Source of the DNA: Metabacillus bambusae
GTDB taxonomy: Bacteria; Bacillota; Bacilli; Bacillales; Bacillaceae
Assembly: GCF_017497975.1 (NCBI RefSeq)
Contig: NZ_JAGDEL010000014.1
Span: 62,001-126,000, forward strand
DNA length: 64,000 bases
Direction of reading: 5' to 3'
The position numbers and the translations under genes are program-made. Below, piece by piece: positions 25,631 to 35,561 of the stretch (position 1 is the first letter of the stretch; the number at the start of each line of letters is the position of its first letter). The notes below the pieces were generated by a model. It saw nothing but the letters and a program-made list of their open reading frames with translations, was not told the DNA's origin and ran no database searches.

Positions 25631-27445
25631 TTACTCAATAATTGGCATGCGAATCTTCACAACCGTACCTCTCCCGTTAAGGTTGTTCGTCAGTTGTATT
25701 CCGTATTCTGAGCCAAAAGATTTTACTATCCTTTGATGAACATTGACAATTCCTATACTCGTTCCACCATCCGTAATCTCTCTATGTTTAAGATTAAAAA
25801 GAATGTTTCGGAGTTCTTCTTCTGAGATACCAACACCAGTGTCCCTAACTTCAATGATGAAAGAGGATTCAGTATCTTTATGAACTGAAATGTCGATCTT
25901 GATTATGTTGGAATTTGACCGAAAGCCATGTAAAAAGCAATTTTCTAATAATGGCTGCAAAGTAAACTTGACAACCGTTAATTTCTTTGCCCATTTAGGT
26001 ATATTAAATTCACATTCAAACTGGCTATCGAAACGGAACTTCTGAATTTGCAAGTACATTTCACTAAACTTCATTTCTTCTTGTAATGTAACAATAGTTG
26101 AGGTATTTCGTAAATTATAACGAAGTAACTTCCCAAGTGAAGAGGACATGATTGCGATATTTTCTTGTTCTATTTCTAGAGCCATTCCCCTTATCGTTTC
26201 TAATGAATTATATAAAAAGTGAGGATTGATTTGAGACTGCAAAACTTTTAACTCAATATCTTTTTGTCGCAATGACATTTCTGTTTCTCTTAATTTAGCA
26301 AAATATACTTCCTCAAGCAGTCCAGATAGTTTTTGAACCATATTATTAAACCCTACCGATAATTGACCAATTTCATCATTTGTTTCAACCTTTACCCTTG
26401 AATCAAGTTTACCTACTTCAACCTTTTTCATAAATAGATGTAACCTCTTAATTGGCCTAAGAAGACCGGTTGCAAAAACATATCCTACTAAATAAGCGAT
26501 AATCAATGAAATAACGATTGTCCATAGGATCGTCTGCCTGATCAGGATTGTACCTTTTGTTAAATCGTGATAAGGAATTGCCGTGAAAAATGTCCAACCA
26601 AGATCCTTTGATTGGGTATATGTAAAAAAGTCTTTCCTTTCATTTTCCAGCAGGATTGAGCCATTCGTTTCGGATGGTAATTTAGTTAACCCACTCACTT
26701 TCACTTTATCACCAAGAATAGACTGATTAGGATGATACACATAATGATCATTAGCGTCTAAAATGAAAAAGTATCCATTATTTCCAGGAGTGACTTTATT
26801 TGAAAATTCATTAAATCTCCTAAAGTTAATATCTATAATTAACATGCCAACATGTTGTAATGTTTCAGGATTATAAAGCCGTCTAACAAGTGAAATTACA
26901 GGTACTTCTTTGTCTTTTAATTTAAGAGTTCGACTGACCAGAATAGCTAACCCATTCTGAGGAACGGTAGAATACCAATATTCATTCTTCATCTTATAGG
27001 TTGGATAATAGTTTTTGTTTCCTAGTAGATCAATGAATTGAGCATTGTTATCCAAATAAACTGTTATATTAGATATGTCAGGTCTTGAATACTGCGCATT
27101 TATTAGGAGCTCCCGAACCGATTCTCTAATTTCGCCATCTTCATCCTCATACATCGACTGTAATTTTAAAAAGTTAATTAGATCTGGTGAGTTAACGATT
27201 TTAAGGCTTGTTAAATCAAAATCCCTTATATAATCCTCAATTCGTGCTTCTACTTGTTCAATTACTTGCAAGTTATAATGTGTTGCCTCCTCTTTTAGTT
27301 CAACGGAAGAAATATAATAGGAGATTAATCCCACTGAAATGATAGGGAGAATAACTAAAAAACTAGAGAAAATAAAAAGCTTCGTCATAAAAGAATGGTT
27401 TTTATATTGGATGATTTTTTTAGTATTTTCAATTATATTTTTCAT
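25631..27445 (-). CDS. YesM-type sensor histidine kinase
   Basis: A 604-residue membrane kinase of the LytS/YesM class. A first transmembrane segment near residues 20-45 is followed by an extracellular Cache-type sensor (to about 290), a second segment (about 300-320), HAMP (LRPIKRLHLFMKKVEVGKLDSRV), the His-kinase motif SQINPHFLYNSLETIRG with the phospho-accepting His, and an ATPase domain (LLENCFLHGF, RDTGVGIS). An AAAAGGAATGTC site supports the ATG at 27445 rather than 27469. It lies directly after the dctP of system 3. In this architecture the binding protein may present the ligand to the sensor. Confidence 0.92.
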   Translation of the reverse strand: MKNIIENTKKIIQYKNHSFMTKLFIFSSFLVILPIISVGLISYYISSVELKEEATHYNLQVIEQVEARIEDYIRDFDLTSLKIVNSPDLINFLKLQSMYEDEDGEIRESVRELLINAQYSRPDISNITVYLDNNAQFIDLLGNKNYYPTYKMKNEYWYSTVPQNGLAILVSRTLKLKDKEVPVISLVRRLYNPETLQHVGMLIIDINFRRFNEFSNKVTPGNNGYFFILDANDHYVYHPNQSILGDKVKVSGLTKLPSETNGSILLENERKDFFTYTQSKDLGWTFFTAIPYHDLTKGTILIRQTILWTIVISLIIAYLVGYVFATGLLRPIKRLHLFMKKVEVGKLDSRVKVETNDEIGQLSVGFNNMVQKLSGLLEEVYFAKLRETEMSLRQKDIELKVLQSQINPHFLYNSLETIRGMALEIEQENIAIMSSSLGKLLRYNLRNTSTIVTLQEEMKFSEMYLQIQKFRFDSQFECEFNIPKWAKKLTVVKFTLQPLLENCFLHGFRSNSNIIKIDISVHKDTESSFIIEVRDTGVGISEEELRNILFNLKHREITDGGTSIGIVNVHQRIVKSFGSEYGIQLTNNLNGRGTVVKIRMPIIE

Positions 27446-27536
27446 GACATTCCTTTTCTTCCCCCTCATTAAACTACCTTTTACAAAATGAGTAAATTCC
27501 AGGCCGAATAGGACCTGGAATTTACTTTCTCCTCAT

Positions 27537-28562
27537 TTATTTACGTGCTTCATCGATCGCACTCATTATTTCCTTGAATTCGCTTCCATATTGCTCAACG
27601 ACAGGCTTAACAGCTTCTTTCCATGGAGTAAGATCATCTACTTCTGTAATCGTTACACCCGCATCACGTAACGTCTGTTCTGATTCTTTTTCCCATTTAT
27701 CCCAAGTTTCTCTTTGTGTTTTAACAGAATCAAGAGCAGCTTGTTTAATAATCTTTTGATCTTCTTCTGATAGCTTATCCCAAGCAGCTTTACTAATTAA
27801 TAGAACTTCAGGCGTTCTTTGGTGAGTATCCAAAATCATATTTTTAGATGATTGAAAATGATTTGATGAAACAAAGCTTGGATAGTTATTCTCGGCACCA
27901 TCAATAACTCCTGTCTCAAGTGCACTAAAAACCTCACCATATGGCATTGGAGTTGCACTTGCCCCTAAAGCTGATACTAGGTCGATGTTTACTTTACTTT
28001 GCTGAACGCGAATTTTTTGTCCTTTCATATCCTCAATACTCTTAATAGGTTTGTTAGAATAAAAACTTCGTGCTCCAGAACTATAATAAGCAAGACCTAT
28101 CATCTTAGAATCCTCTAGATTATCTAACATTTGACTCCCCATATCTCCCTCTAGAAAGTTCCAGAGATGTTCGTCAGAATCAAATACATATGGCAAACTT
28201 AGAACTGACAACTCTTTATTAAACTCTGCCAAAGGACTAGCATTCACTCGCGTAAATTCGATTGCCCCTAGTTGAACTTGTTCAATAACAGCCTTCTCTT
28301 CCCCTAATTGTGCGGATGGAAAAACTTCAATTTTGATTCGGCCATCCGTTCTTTCATTCACCAATTCAGCAAATTTCATGTCACCAACTACAGTTGGATA
28401 GTCAGGTGGATGTGTATCCGCCAATCGGAATGTATATTCTGCTTTTTTTTCTGATTCAGTATTACCTTCTGAAGATGAACTTGAACTACTTGTGCAACCA
28501 GTCAAAATCGAACTTGTAAGAAATAGACTTACCATTATACCCACTGCAAATTTTTTCTTCAT
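27537..28562 (-). CDS. TRAP transporter solute-binding lipoprotein DctP (system 3)
   Basis: A 341-residue TRAP binding protein. The lipobox is LTGC (Cys near residue 23), followed by a Ser-rich linker. The domain shows RLADTHPPDYPTVVGDMKF, PSAQLGEEKAVIEQV, KGQKIRVQQSKV (with the ligand-binding Arg) and GVIDGAENNYPSF. It is more distant from systems 1 and 2, closer to the general C4-dicarboxylate/sugar-acid subgroup. It is third in the order dctQ-dctM-dctP-kinase-regulator, so it links transport with sensing. Confidence 0.92.
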   Translation of the reverse strand: MKKKFAVGIMVSLFLTSSILTGCTSSSSSSSEGNTESEKKAEYTFRLADTHPPDYPTVVGDMKFAELVNERTDGRIKIEVFPSAQLGEEKAVIEQVQLGAIEFTRVNASPLAEFNKELSVLSLPYVFDSDEHLWNFLEGDMGSQMLDNLEDSKMIGLAYYSSGARSFYSNKPIKSIEDMKGQKIRVQQSKVNIDLVSALGASATPMPYGEVFSALETGVIDGAENNYPSFVSSNHFQSSKNMILDTHQRTPEVLLISKAAWDKLSEEDQKIIKQAALDSVKTQRETWDKWEKESEQTLRDAGVTITEVDDLTPWKEAVKPVVEQYGSEFKEIMSAIDEARK

Positions 28563-28624
28563 CTTAACACACCCCTTAAATAGTTTGATAGTTTTTCTTT
28601 TGTTTATTTGATCAATTCCTTTAG

Positions 28625-29920
28625 TTATTTAGCCAAGAGATTTGGTAACCACAAGACAACCTCAGGAATATACGTAATAATTAATAATACAACCAACATT
28701 GCATAGAAGAATGGTAACATGGCTTTTGTACCTTGTTGAACCGAAACTTTACCAATCGCACATCCTACAAACAACACCGTTCCAACTGGCGGAGTTAACA
28801 GTCCTAAACCTGCATTGAGTATTAAAATAATGCCAAAATGAATTGGATCCATCCCAAAATTTGTAACGACTGGAAGCAGGATTGGGGTCATGATTAAGAT
28901 CATAGGTGCCATATCCATCGGCGCACCAAGCAAAAGGAGTAATATATTAATAATTAATAAAATAATAATCGGATGATCTGATATATTCAAAAACAAATCT
29001 GTTACCATTCCTGGTATCTGTAAATAGGCTAAAAGCCAACCAAATGCAGCAGATGCAGAAATGAGGAAAAACACCATAGAAACTGTTCGCATCGTTCTTT
29101 TCAAAATTGTCGAGATTCTATTAATTTTCACTTCTCGATAGACGCCAAATGCTAATATGAAAGAATACAAGCATGCTAGAGCCCCAGATTCTGTTGCCGT
29201 AAACAAGCCGGAGACGATCCCACCCAAAATAATGATCGCCGGTGTGAGAGAAAGTATTCCATGAAAAATAATACCAGCCCATTGTTCTCTAGGAACCGAA
29301 TCCCCTTTTTTATAACCACGTTTTCTTGCAATGATATAACCTGTAATCATTAGGGTTACTAATAAAAGTAATCCAGGCACAATGCCAGCCATGAACAAAC
29401 TTGCGATTGAAACTCCTCCCGCTGCAAGTGAGTATAACACTAAGTTATGGCTAGGAGGTACAACTACACCCTGAATCGCAGAAGATATGGTAACACCTAC
29501 AGAATAATCTGCATCATAGCCTTGTTTCTTCATCATTGGAATCATAACAGATCCGACAGAGGAAGCATCTGCAACAGCAGAACCAGAAATGTTACCGAAA
29601 AACATACAGGCAACACTATTTACCATCGCAAGACCACCACGAAATCTTCCAACACATAGGTTTGCGAAGTTTACAAGCCGCAATGCTAGTCCACCTTCAC
29701 TCATGATATGACCAGTCAAGATAAAGAATGGAATTGCCAGTAAGGAATAGGAATTGACTCCCTGAAACATCTGTTGTCCAACTATAGCAAGAGGAACCTT
29801 TACATAAATAATCGTCAAAAGCGATGATGCAATAAGTGTCAGCGCAATTGGAAAACGAAGCAACACTAGACCAATAAAACTTACAATTAAAATCGTAATC
29901 GCAATGTAATCAGTAGGCAC
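28625..29920 (-). CDS. TRAP transporter large membrane subunit DctM (system 3)
   Basis: A 431-residue DctM. LLAIPFFILTGHIMSEGGLA, CMFFGNISGSAVADASSVGS (the system 1 and 2 versions read AAISGSGPATVAAVGG), VPPSHNLVLYSLAAGG and LTPPVGTVLFVGCAIG mark the family. The start is GTG, with GGAGGGG at good spacing, two bases after the dctQ stop. The motif differences agree with a different ligand from systems 1 and 2. Confidence 0.92.
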   Translation of the reverse strand: MPTDYIAITILIVSFIGLVLLRFPIALTLIASSLLTIIYVKVPLAIVGQQMFQGVNSYSLLAIPFFILTGHIMSEGGLALRLVNFANLCVGRFRGGLAMVNSVACMFFGNISGSAVADASSVGSVMIPMMKKQGYDADYSVGVTISSAIQGVVVPPSHNLVLYSLAAGGVSIASLFMAGIVPGLLLLVTLMITGYIIARKRGYKKGDSVPREQWAGIIFHGILSLTPAIIILGGIVSGLFTATESGALACLYSFILAFGVYREVKINRISTILKRTMRTVSMVFFLISASAAFGWLLAYLQIPGMVTDLFLNISDHPIIILLIINILLLLLGAPMDMAPMILIMTPILLPVVTNFGMDPIHFGIILILNAGLGLLTPPVGTVLFVGCAIGKVSVQQGTKAMLPFFYAMLVVLLIITYIPEVVLWLPNLLAK

Positions 29921-29921
29921 T

Positions 29922-30419
29922 TTAATTCCCCTCCTCTATATCTTGGTGACGATTCGTATTAATATTAAAAAACTGTAATACTGCGTATGCACAGATCATG
30001 ACACCGGCAATCGGTATAATGAGATATTGTACACTCGTAGGTAATTTTGTTGCAGGAAGAGTTGATTCAGACATAAGGATTGCAAAGCCCCAGCCTTGAT
30101 AAACAAGAAACAAACCAAAGGCAAATATACTCGTATCAATGACTTTATCTAGAACCTTATTAACACCCTTCGAAAAATAGTTCGTGATCGCGTCGATTCC
30201 CAAGTGGATATTTTCGCGAAAGCCGATCGCAATTGCCATGAAGGCAAACCAGCTCAGCAATAAAAGGGTGACTTCTTCAGACCAAAAAAAGACAAAGTTA
30301 AATAATTTTCGTGTCATTACTTGTGTGGTAACGATAATAACCAATGAAAGTAGTGACAAAAGAGCAAAATTCTCAAAAATTGAATCGATGATTAGCCCAA
30401 ATTTTTTGACTAATTTCAT
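29922..30419 (-). CDS. TRAP transporter small membrane subunit DctQ (system 3)
   Basis: A 165-residue DctQ protein. The motif is VFFWSEEVTLLLLSWFAFMAIAIG, then NIHLGIDAI. Two ATGs lie six bases apart (30425 and 30419). AGGAGG is seven bases before the second, which is chosen. It is the first gene of the operon, with a cre site about 17 bases upstream of its start. Confidence 0.9.
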   Translation of the reverse strand: MKLVKKFGLIIDSIFENFALLSLLSLVIIVTTQVMTRKLFNFVFFWSEEVTLLLLSWFAFMAIAIGFRENIHLGIDAITNYFSKGVNKVLDKVIDTSIFAFGLFLVYQGWGFAILMSESTLPATKLPTSVQYLIIPIAGVMICAYAVLQFFNINTNRHQDIEEGN

Positions 30420-30435
30420 ATGCATCCCTCCTGTA

Positions 30436-30449
30436 AGAAAGCGTTTTCA
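30436..30449. promoter_or_regulatory. cre site (CcpA) upstream of TRAP system 3
   Basis: The minus strand reads TGAAAACGCTTTCT, matching 13 of 14 positions of TGWAANCGNTNWCA. It lies just before the ribosome site of dctQ, so CcpA would block elongation. Confidence 0.75.
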
Positions 30450-30565
30450 ATACCTTTATTTTACGTATGATTCAGAATCATTTGAATGTGATTTCTTTAG
30501 GAGAATTTGTGTTTTTTTTAGTTTGATGATCAATAAGTTGTTTGAATAGGGCTTACACATAGCCT

Positions 30566-30652
30566 TCAAAAAAAAAACGCTAGATTCAGTGTTTAATTAC
30601 TGAACTAGCGTTTTTTTTTCCAGAGGGCTTAAATCCCCACCCCCTTCTCTGA
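30566..30652 (-). terminator. Terminator of the fructan ABC operon with tRNA-3'-like repeat
   Basis: AAAAACGCTAGATTCAGT and ACTGAACTAGCGTTTTT form a strong hairpin bounded by A- and T-runs. The flanking 30621-30644 on the minus strand is GGGGGTGGGGATTTAAGCCC, a degraded counterpart of the G-rich stretch at 24677-24708. The rest of 30426-30739 holds no gene. Confidence 0.75.
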
Positions 30653-30739
30653 ATCTAATTTAATAAATACATATAGGATTGAAGGCTACTGAAATTGGAA
30701 TAACTATATTTCTAGACAAGCTACCATTATGCACTTAAG

Positions 30740-31342
30740 CTAATCCATTTCCTTTTTCATCACAACTTGATTAAAAAATATCTGACTCATGTAATAAATC
30801 ATATACGCTAACGGACTACCTACAATAAATATCATCGCTGGATACGTATATATAATTGCCAAACCTATTGCTGCAATTAGTAATAAAATAATCGTTAAGA
30901 TCGGATTCATAAGAGAAAAGAAGAAAGCATTTCTTATCACTATTTTCCAGCTTAATTCAAAATGCACCATTGTTGGAAAAAGATAAATAGAGATCGAACA
31001 GAACAAAACGAAACCTATTATTAAAACGATATAAAGGATAAGTTGGATGATGGAGTTATCAGGATGAATAACCATATAATCAAAATATAAAAAAATAGCT
31101 ACTAAACCCCAATAGATAGATATAACCAAACTTTGTTTAAAATTCTCTTTAAACATGGCAAAGTAATCTTTTATAATCCCCTGAGAATCCTTTTGTAACT
31201 GTCGTTTTCTGATCACACCAAACATTGCGGTAGTTGCTGGAAAAAACGTAAATAGGGGGATTGAGGTTAAAACCCATAATAAATTCAAAAGAAAATAATC
31301 AACAATTGTAGTTAGCGTATTTAATAGTCTATTTTCAATCAT
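30740..31342 (-). CDS. YesL-family (DUF624) membrane protein
   Basis: A 200-residue protein with five or six predicted transmembrane helices. The N-terminus (NTLTTIVDYFLLNLLWVLTS, then FPATTAMFGVIRK) is the mark of the YesL/DUF624 family. These proteins nearly always lie with LplABC/YtcP-type oligosaccharide importers and YesMN regulators; their role is not established. It is the last gene of the importer operon, 29 bases after the GH32 gene. GGGGGATGAAAGA precedes the ATG. Confidence 0.88.
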   Translation of the reverse strand: MIENRLLNTLTTIVDYFLLNLLWVLTSIPLFTFFPATTAMFGVIRKRQLQKDSQGIIKDYFAMFKENFKQSLVISIYWGLVAIFLYFDYMVIHPDNSIIQLILYIVLIIGFVLFCSISIYLFPTMVHFELSWKIVIRNAFFFSLMNPILTIILLLIAAIGLAIIYTYPAMIFIVGSPLAYMIYYMSQIFFNQVVMKKEMD

Positions 31343-31371
31343 TCTTTCATCCCCCTATTACAGATTTTGAA

Positions 31372-32868
31372 TTATTTACTCCAAGTAGATTTTAGTGTAT
31401 ATAGTTCTAAGGAGTTTATTATTACATTTCCACCTTTAGCATACATTTCTAGATCTTGACTGTTCTCATGTGGAAAGATTAAGTCTGTTATCACTAGTTC
31501 ACCATCATTTCCAAATACTTCGACAGATGACCAATCAACAAATATATGCAATTTAACTTTATTGTCTTTCGGAACTAATTCACCATCATGTATTCCTGCA
31601 AACGAATTATTAAAGCTAGAATCTCCAGATTTAGTACGATCCAAAAATAACTTTTTCTTTTCTACATTATATCCAATAATCGTTTCAGCACTATCTGATT
31701 TACACACCTTGAACCCAAATTCATGTGCTCCACCTAGTTCAAATTCTACTACTATTTCAAAAGCATTGCCTTTTAAATCTGATAGAAGATTGTCGTTAGG
31801 GATGATTGTTTTATTTGTAATCGTGATAGGATTTTCGCGAATTGTTTGTAATTCTTTCACAGGAGTTTGTACTAAATGAACTCCATTTTCTAGCGTTTTT
31901 AATGAAAGAACTCTAGGAATCGTCATCGCACTACGCCACTCTTTTGTTGGGGTTACATTTGCATATCTCCAATTACTCATCCAACCAACATAAATTCTTC
32001 TCCCATCTTCAATTGGAACATCTGACCAGCTGACTCCTGCATAATTATCTCGGCCTCGATCAATCCAGAGAATGGTATCTGGTGAATGATTATTTGTAAA
32101 TGTCTTTCCATCAAAGTCACCAATAAAATATTGAGTTCTCGATCCTTCTTCATAAGTTGGATCATCACCAATACTTAAAAATAACACCCATTTTTTATTA
32201 TTTTGATCTCCATCAATCTCCAATTCAAAAAGGTCTGGACATTCCCAAACACCTTCATGTGAACCATGTTCCTCACCAAACTCACTCGCAAATTCCCACG
32301 TTTTCAAATCAACTGATGTATATAGTCTAACGGTCTGACCTGCAGCTAATATCATGATCCAGTTCTTTGTTTCTGTATGCCAGAACACTTTTGGATCTCT
32401 AAAATCAGTAATCGTTTCATCTACTAGAACTGGATTTCCTTCATATTTCATCCATGTACGACCATTATCTTGACTATAAGCAATACTCTGTCTTTGTCTT
32501 GGACGTTCTGATTCAGGGTATAGATCAGCATGAGTAAAGATTGCAACTAACCCTGACTTCCCGTTGAAAAAACCAGATGTATCATTCCAATCTACAACTG
32601 CACTTCCAGAAAAAATGGTCCCATGCTCATCTGGTTTAAGTGCAATATGCAAGTGTTCCCAATGAACAAGATCCTTGCTTACCGCATGTCCCCAATGCAT
32701 TGGTCCCCAAGTTATTCCATTTGGATGGTATTGATAAAACAAGTGATATTCTCCGTCATAATACACCATTCCATTTGGGTCATTCATCCAGTTAGCTTCA
32801 GGTGAAAAGTGAAACTGTGGACGATAACGTTCTGTATAATATTTTTGCTCAATCTCAATGTTGTTCAT
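31372..32868 (-). CDS. Intracellular GH32 exo-fructanase (levanase/inulinase type)
   Basis: A 498-residue GH32 enzyme with the five-bladed propeller (about 15-340) and beta-sandwich (to 498). The nucleophile is in NWMNDPNGMVYY (Asp near residue 29), the transition-state Asp in TDFRDPKVFW, and the acid/base Glu in VWECPDLFEL. There is no signal peptide, so it should release fructose from oligofructans brought in by the permease-binding protein set of the same operon. The WECPD and WMNDPNG contexts resemble exo-levanases/inulinases more than SacA-type sucrose-6-phosphate hydrolase, but the latter cannot be excluded. It lies between the binding protein and yesL. Confidence 0.92.
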   Translation of the reverse strand: MNNIEIEQKYYTERYRPQFHFSPEANWMNDPNGMVYYDGEYHLFYQYHPNGITWGPMHWGHAVSKDLVHWEHLHIALKPDEHGTIFSGSAVVDWNDTSGFFNGKSGLVAIFTHADLYPESERPRQRQSIAYSQDNGRTWMKYEGNPVLVDETITDFRDPKVFWHTETKNWIMILAAGQTVRLYTSVDLKTWEFASEFGEEHGSHEGVWECPDLFELEIDGDQNNKKWVLFLSIGDDPTYEEGSRTQYFIGDFDGKTFTNNHSPDTILWIDRGRDNYAGVSWSDVPIEDGRRIYVGWMSNWRYANVTPTKEWRSAMTIPRVLSLKTLENGVHLVQTPVKELQTIRENPITITNKTIIPNDNLLSDLKGNAFEIVVEFELGGAHEFGFKVCKSDSAETIIGYNVEKKKLFLDRTKSGDSSFNNSFAGIHDGELVPKDNKVKLHIFVDWSSVEVFGNDGELVITDLIFPHENSQDLEMYAKGGNVIINSLELYTLKSTWSK

Positions 32869-32957
32869 AGATTTTTTCTTCCTTTCTCCCTAAGTTGTTA
32901 TTAGTAACGTTTTAAAGGCCAGATAAAAAGAAACATCTGGCCTCTGGAAAGAATACA

Positions 32958-34601
32958 TCATAACTCTTCGTTAAAGCGGTCTAACCCTGTTTGATAAATT
33001 TCCATCAATTCATTTAAGCCCATATCTTCTAATTGAGCGACATAATCATCCCACTCTTCTTCAATTCCACCTTCAATTAACCATTGAGCTTCCTTCTGCT
33101 TTACAAATTCCTTTATTTCAGGTTCAATTGTGTTAATCTTTTCAAGCTCTTCATTACTAAAGAAGATTTGTGGATAATTCTCCTCTACCATATGTGGTTT
33201 ATAGTATTCATCAAGTATTTCTAGACGTTCTTTTGCTCTTGGCTCCATATCTACAACCGTGTCAAAATGTTCTTTTAATACGACGAATGGTCCACCTGGA
33301 GCCACCTTTTGTCTAAATTCCCCCATAGCCACACCTTCAGGCAATTCTTTGTTAACTAACATACCATTCTCATCTTCTTCATAGATTTCTCCAACAGGCC
33401 CCCAGTTAATTTGAGCAGACATTTTCGGTTCATATAATTCATCGACCCAACGCATTGTAATTTCTGGATTGTTGTTTGCTGATGTGATAACAAAAGCATC
33501 TCGTCCATACTCTGAATGATTAGAACGTCCAACTCTTATTTCTCCATCTTTTCCTTTTAATGGTGGTAATACAGCATAATCCTTAACTCGATCTGGGCCA
33601 ACTACCTCTGTATCTTCCCACCAAATAAATGAACCTAACGAAGGATCTTCTGTTTTCCCTTTTGCAAATAATTGTGCAGTATCCTGTGTAACAACCTCAG
33701 GGTCAATTAATCCTTCTTTCACCCAATTATGATAATAAGAAATTGCTTCTTTATATTCTGGTTGTGTAGCAGCATAAATCACCTTACCGTCTCGTACAAC
33801 TCGGTGATCAGCTTCAAATGGTGAATCCGGAAGACCAAATAAACCGATTAAATCTCCTTCATTTCCACACCAGCCATTAAACCAGAACGTTAAACCAATT
33901 TCATCTTGCTTACCATTTCCATTTGGATCCTTCTCTTTGAAAGCTTTTAGCACATCATGATATTCTTCCAATGTTGTCGGCATTTCAAGTCCTAGTTTAT
34001 CTAACCATGTTTGGTTAATATACATGATATTTGGCATACCGACCAAATCCATCTCTTCAGCACGAGGTAATGAATAGATATGCCCGTCTGGTGCTGTTAT
34101 CATCTGTTTTAATTCTGGTCTTTCTTCAAATAATTTCTTTAAATTTGGTGCGTATTTATCGATCAAATCTTCTAAAGGAATAATGGTTCCGTTTTGTCCA
34201 TGTTGCATGAGATCTTTATCTGTAAAGCCAGAAGCATAAAAGGCATCTGGTAAATCACCACTTGCTAGTAATAGATTTTTCTTTTCTTGGTATCCATCTG
34301 CAGGGATATTATCCCACTTTATTTTCACATTTGTTGCTTCTTGAAGTCTATCAAAAATAACCATTTCAGAGTAATCAGGAGCTAACGCTGCCTTTGGAGA
34401 AACAAAATTTAATGTCACCTCTTTTTCAACAATTGGTAACCCTGTTTCATTAAATGTTGCAGCTTCTTCTTTCGCCTTACTGCTTGTATCGTTACTTGAA
34501 CAACCAGTTAATGCAAGTGCAGTACTTAAACCGATGGCTAAAATTGCTGATGTTTTCTTTTTCTTATTTCTTTCTATACTTCTTTTCATGGATCTAATCA
34601 T
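32958..34601 (-). CDS. Oligosaccharide ABC importer binding lipoprotein (LplA-like)
   Basis: A 547-residue family 1-type solute-binding lipoprotein. The signal peptide ends in the lipobox LTGC (Cys near residue 33). LNFVSPKAALAPDYSEM, LLLASGDLPDAFYASGFTD, PDGHIYSLPRAEEMD and KAFKEKDPNGNGKQDEI follow. The last is the EF-hand-like calcium loop common in this large-binding-protein class. With the two permeases it should deliver oligofructans to the intracellular GH32. The start at 34601 has AAGGGGG eight bases upstream. A second, orphan binding protein at 47641 is a close paralogue. Confidence 0.93.
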   Translation of the reverse strand: MIRSMKRSIERNKKKKTSAILAIGLSTALALTGCSSNDTSSKAKEEAATFNETGLPIVEKEVTLNFVSPKAALAPDYSEMVIFDRLQEATNVKIKWDNIPADGYQEKKNLLLASGDLPDAFYASGFTDKDLMQHGQNGTIIPLEDLIDKYAPNLKKLFEERPELKQMITAPDGHIYSLPRAEEMDLVGMPNIMYINQTWLDKLGLEMPTTLEEYHDVLKAFKEKDPNGNGKQDEIGLTFWFNGWCGNEGDLIGLFGLPDSPFEADHRVVRDGKVIYAATQPEYKEAISYYHNWVKEGLIDPEVVTQDTAQLFAKGKTEDPSLGSFIWWEDTEVVGPDRVKDYAVLPPLKGKDGEIRVGRSNHSEYGRDAFVITSANNNPEITMRWVDELYEPKMSAQINWGPVGEIYEEDENGMLVNKELPEGVAMGEFRQKVAPGGPFVVLKEHFDTVVDMEPRAKERLEILDEYYKPHMVEENYPQIFFSNEELEKINTIEPEIKEFVKQKEAQWLIEGGIEEEWDDYVAQLEDMGLNELMEIYQTGLDRFNEEL

Positions 34602-34634
34602 TTCATTTTCCCCCTTAAAGAACTTGCTTATTCA

Positions 34635-35543
34635 TTAACCTTTAATTCCACCAATCATAACTCCCTTAACAAAGTACTTTTGAACAAATGGATACAAGAT
34701 TAATAGTGGAATTGAAGCTACAATGATCACACCGTATTTAATTAGCTCTGAAACTCTTTGTTTTGCTGCAAGTGAATCAAGATCACTAATCATTTGAGTT
34801 GATGCTTCATTCTGAATTAAGATATTTCGTAAAATCAATTGCAGCGGATACAAATCTTCATTATTCAAATAAATTAATGCATCAAAGTAAGAGTTCCAAT
34901 GCCCAACTGCATAAAATAAAACCATAACTGCAACAATTGGTTTTGATAAAGGCACAACAATCTTCCAAAAGAATTTTGCATCAGAACAACCATCCATTTT
35001 TGCGGCCTCTAACAGCTCGTTCGGTATCGAAGTTTGGAAATAGGTTCGAGCAACAATAACGTTCCACACAGCTACAGCTTTAGGTAGAATTAAAGCCCAC
35101 ATCGTATTAAGTAAGCCTAAATCCTTAACTACTAAATAAGTAGGAATTAACCCTCCAGAAAAGAACATCGTAAATAGAAACAAAAACATAATTAAGTTTC
35201 TTCCATATAAATCCCTTCGTGACAATGCATACGCTGCCATTAATGTAAAAGTAACATTTACAATTGTTCCAACAAATGTATAAATAATTGAGTTCTTATA
35301 TCCTAGCCAAATCTTGCTGTCGTTAAATATCCTTTGGTATCCCTCAAACGTGATATCTTTTGGTAAAAACCATACTTTTCCTTCGTATATCATGTTAGGA
35401 TTACTAATTGAAGCAATGACAATAAAGTAAAGTGGGTAAACAACTAAAATAACCATAATTGCGACGAGGAATATATTGATCAAATCGAAGACTTTATCTT
35501 CTTTTGATCGTCTTGTTGTTCTTTTCATTGCTAGTAAACTCAT
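34635..35543 (-). CDS. ABC sugar permease (LplC/YtcP-like)
   Basis: A 302-residue inner-membrane permease with six transmembrane helices. The EAA loop that contacts the ATPase is ELLEAAKMDGCSDAKFFWKIVVPLSKP, near residue 190. It pairs with the permease upstream. No ATPase gene is present in the operon, as is usual for the MsmX-dependent importers of Bacillus, where a shared ATPase encoded elsewhere powers several systems. AAGGAGG precedes the ATG. Confidence 0.93.
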   Translation of the reverse strand: MSLLAMKRTTRRSKEDKVFDLINIFLVAIMVILVVYPLYFIVIASISNPNMIYEGKVWFLPKDITFEGYQRIFNDSKIWLGYKNSIIYTFVGTIVNVTFTLMAAYALSRRDLYGRNLIMFLFLFTMFFSGGLIPTYLVVKDLGLLNTMWALILPKAVAVWNVIVARTYFQTSIPNELLEAAKMDGCSDAKFFWKIVVPLSKPIVAVMVLFYAVGHWNSYFDALIYLNNEDLYPLQLILRNILIQNEASTQMISDLDSLAAKQRVSELIKYGVIIVASIPLLILYPFVQKYFVKGVMIGGIKG

Positions 35544-35561
35544 AATCTTTTAACCTCCTTT

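Noticed and set aside
31372-32868. Sucrose-6-phosphate hydrolase (SacA)
   Set aside because: The motif contexts (NWMNDPNG, VWECPDLFEL) and its place in an oligosaccharide-importer operon fit an exo-fructanase better. It is kept only as an alternative.
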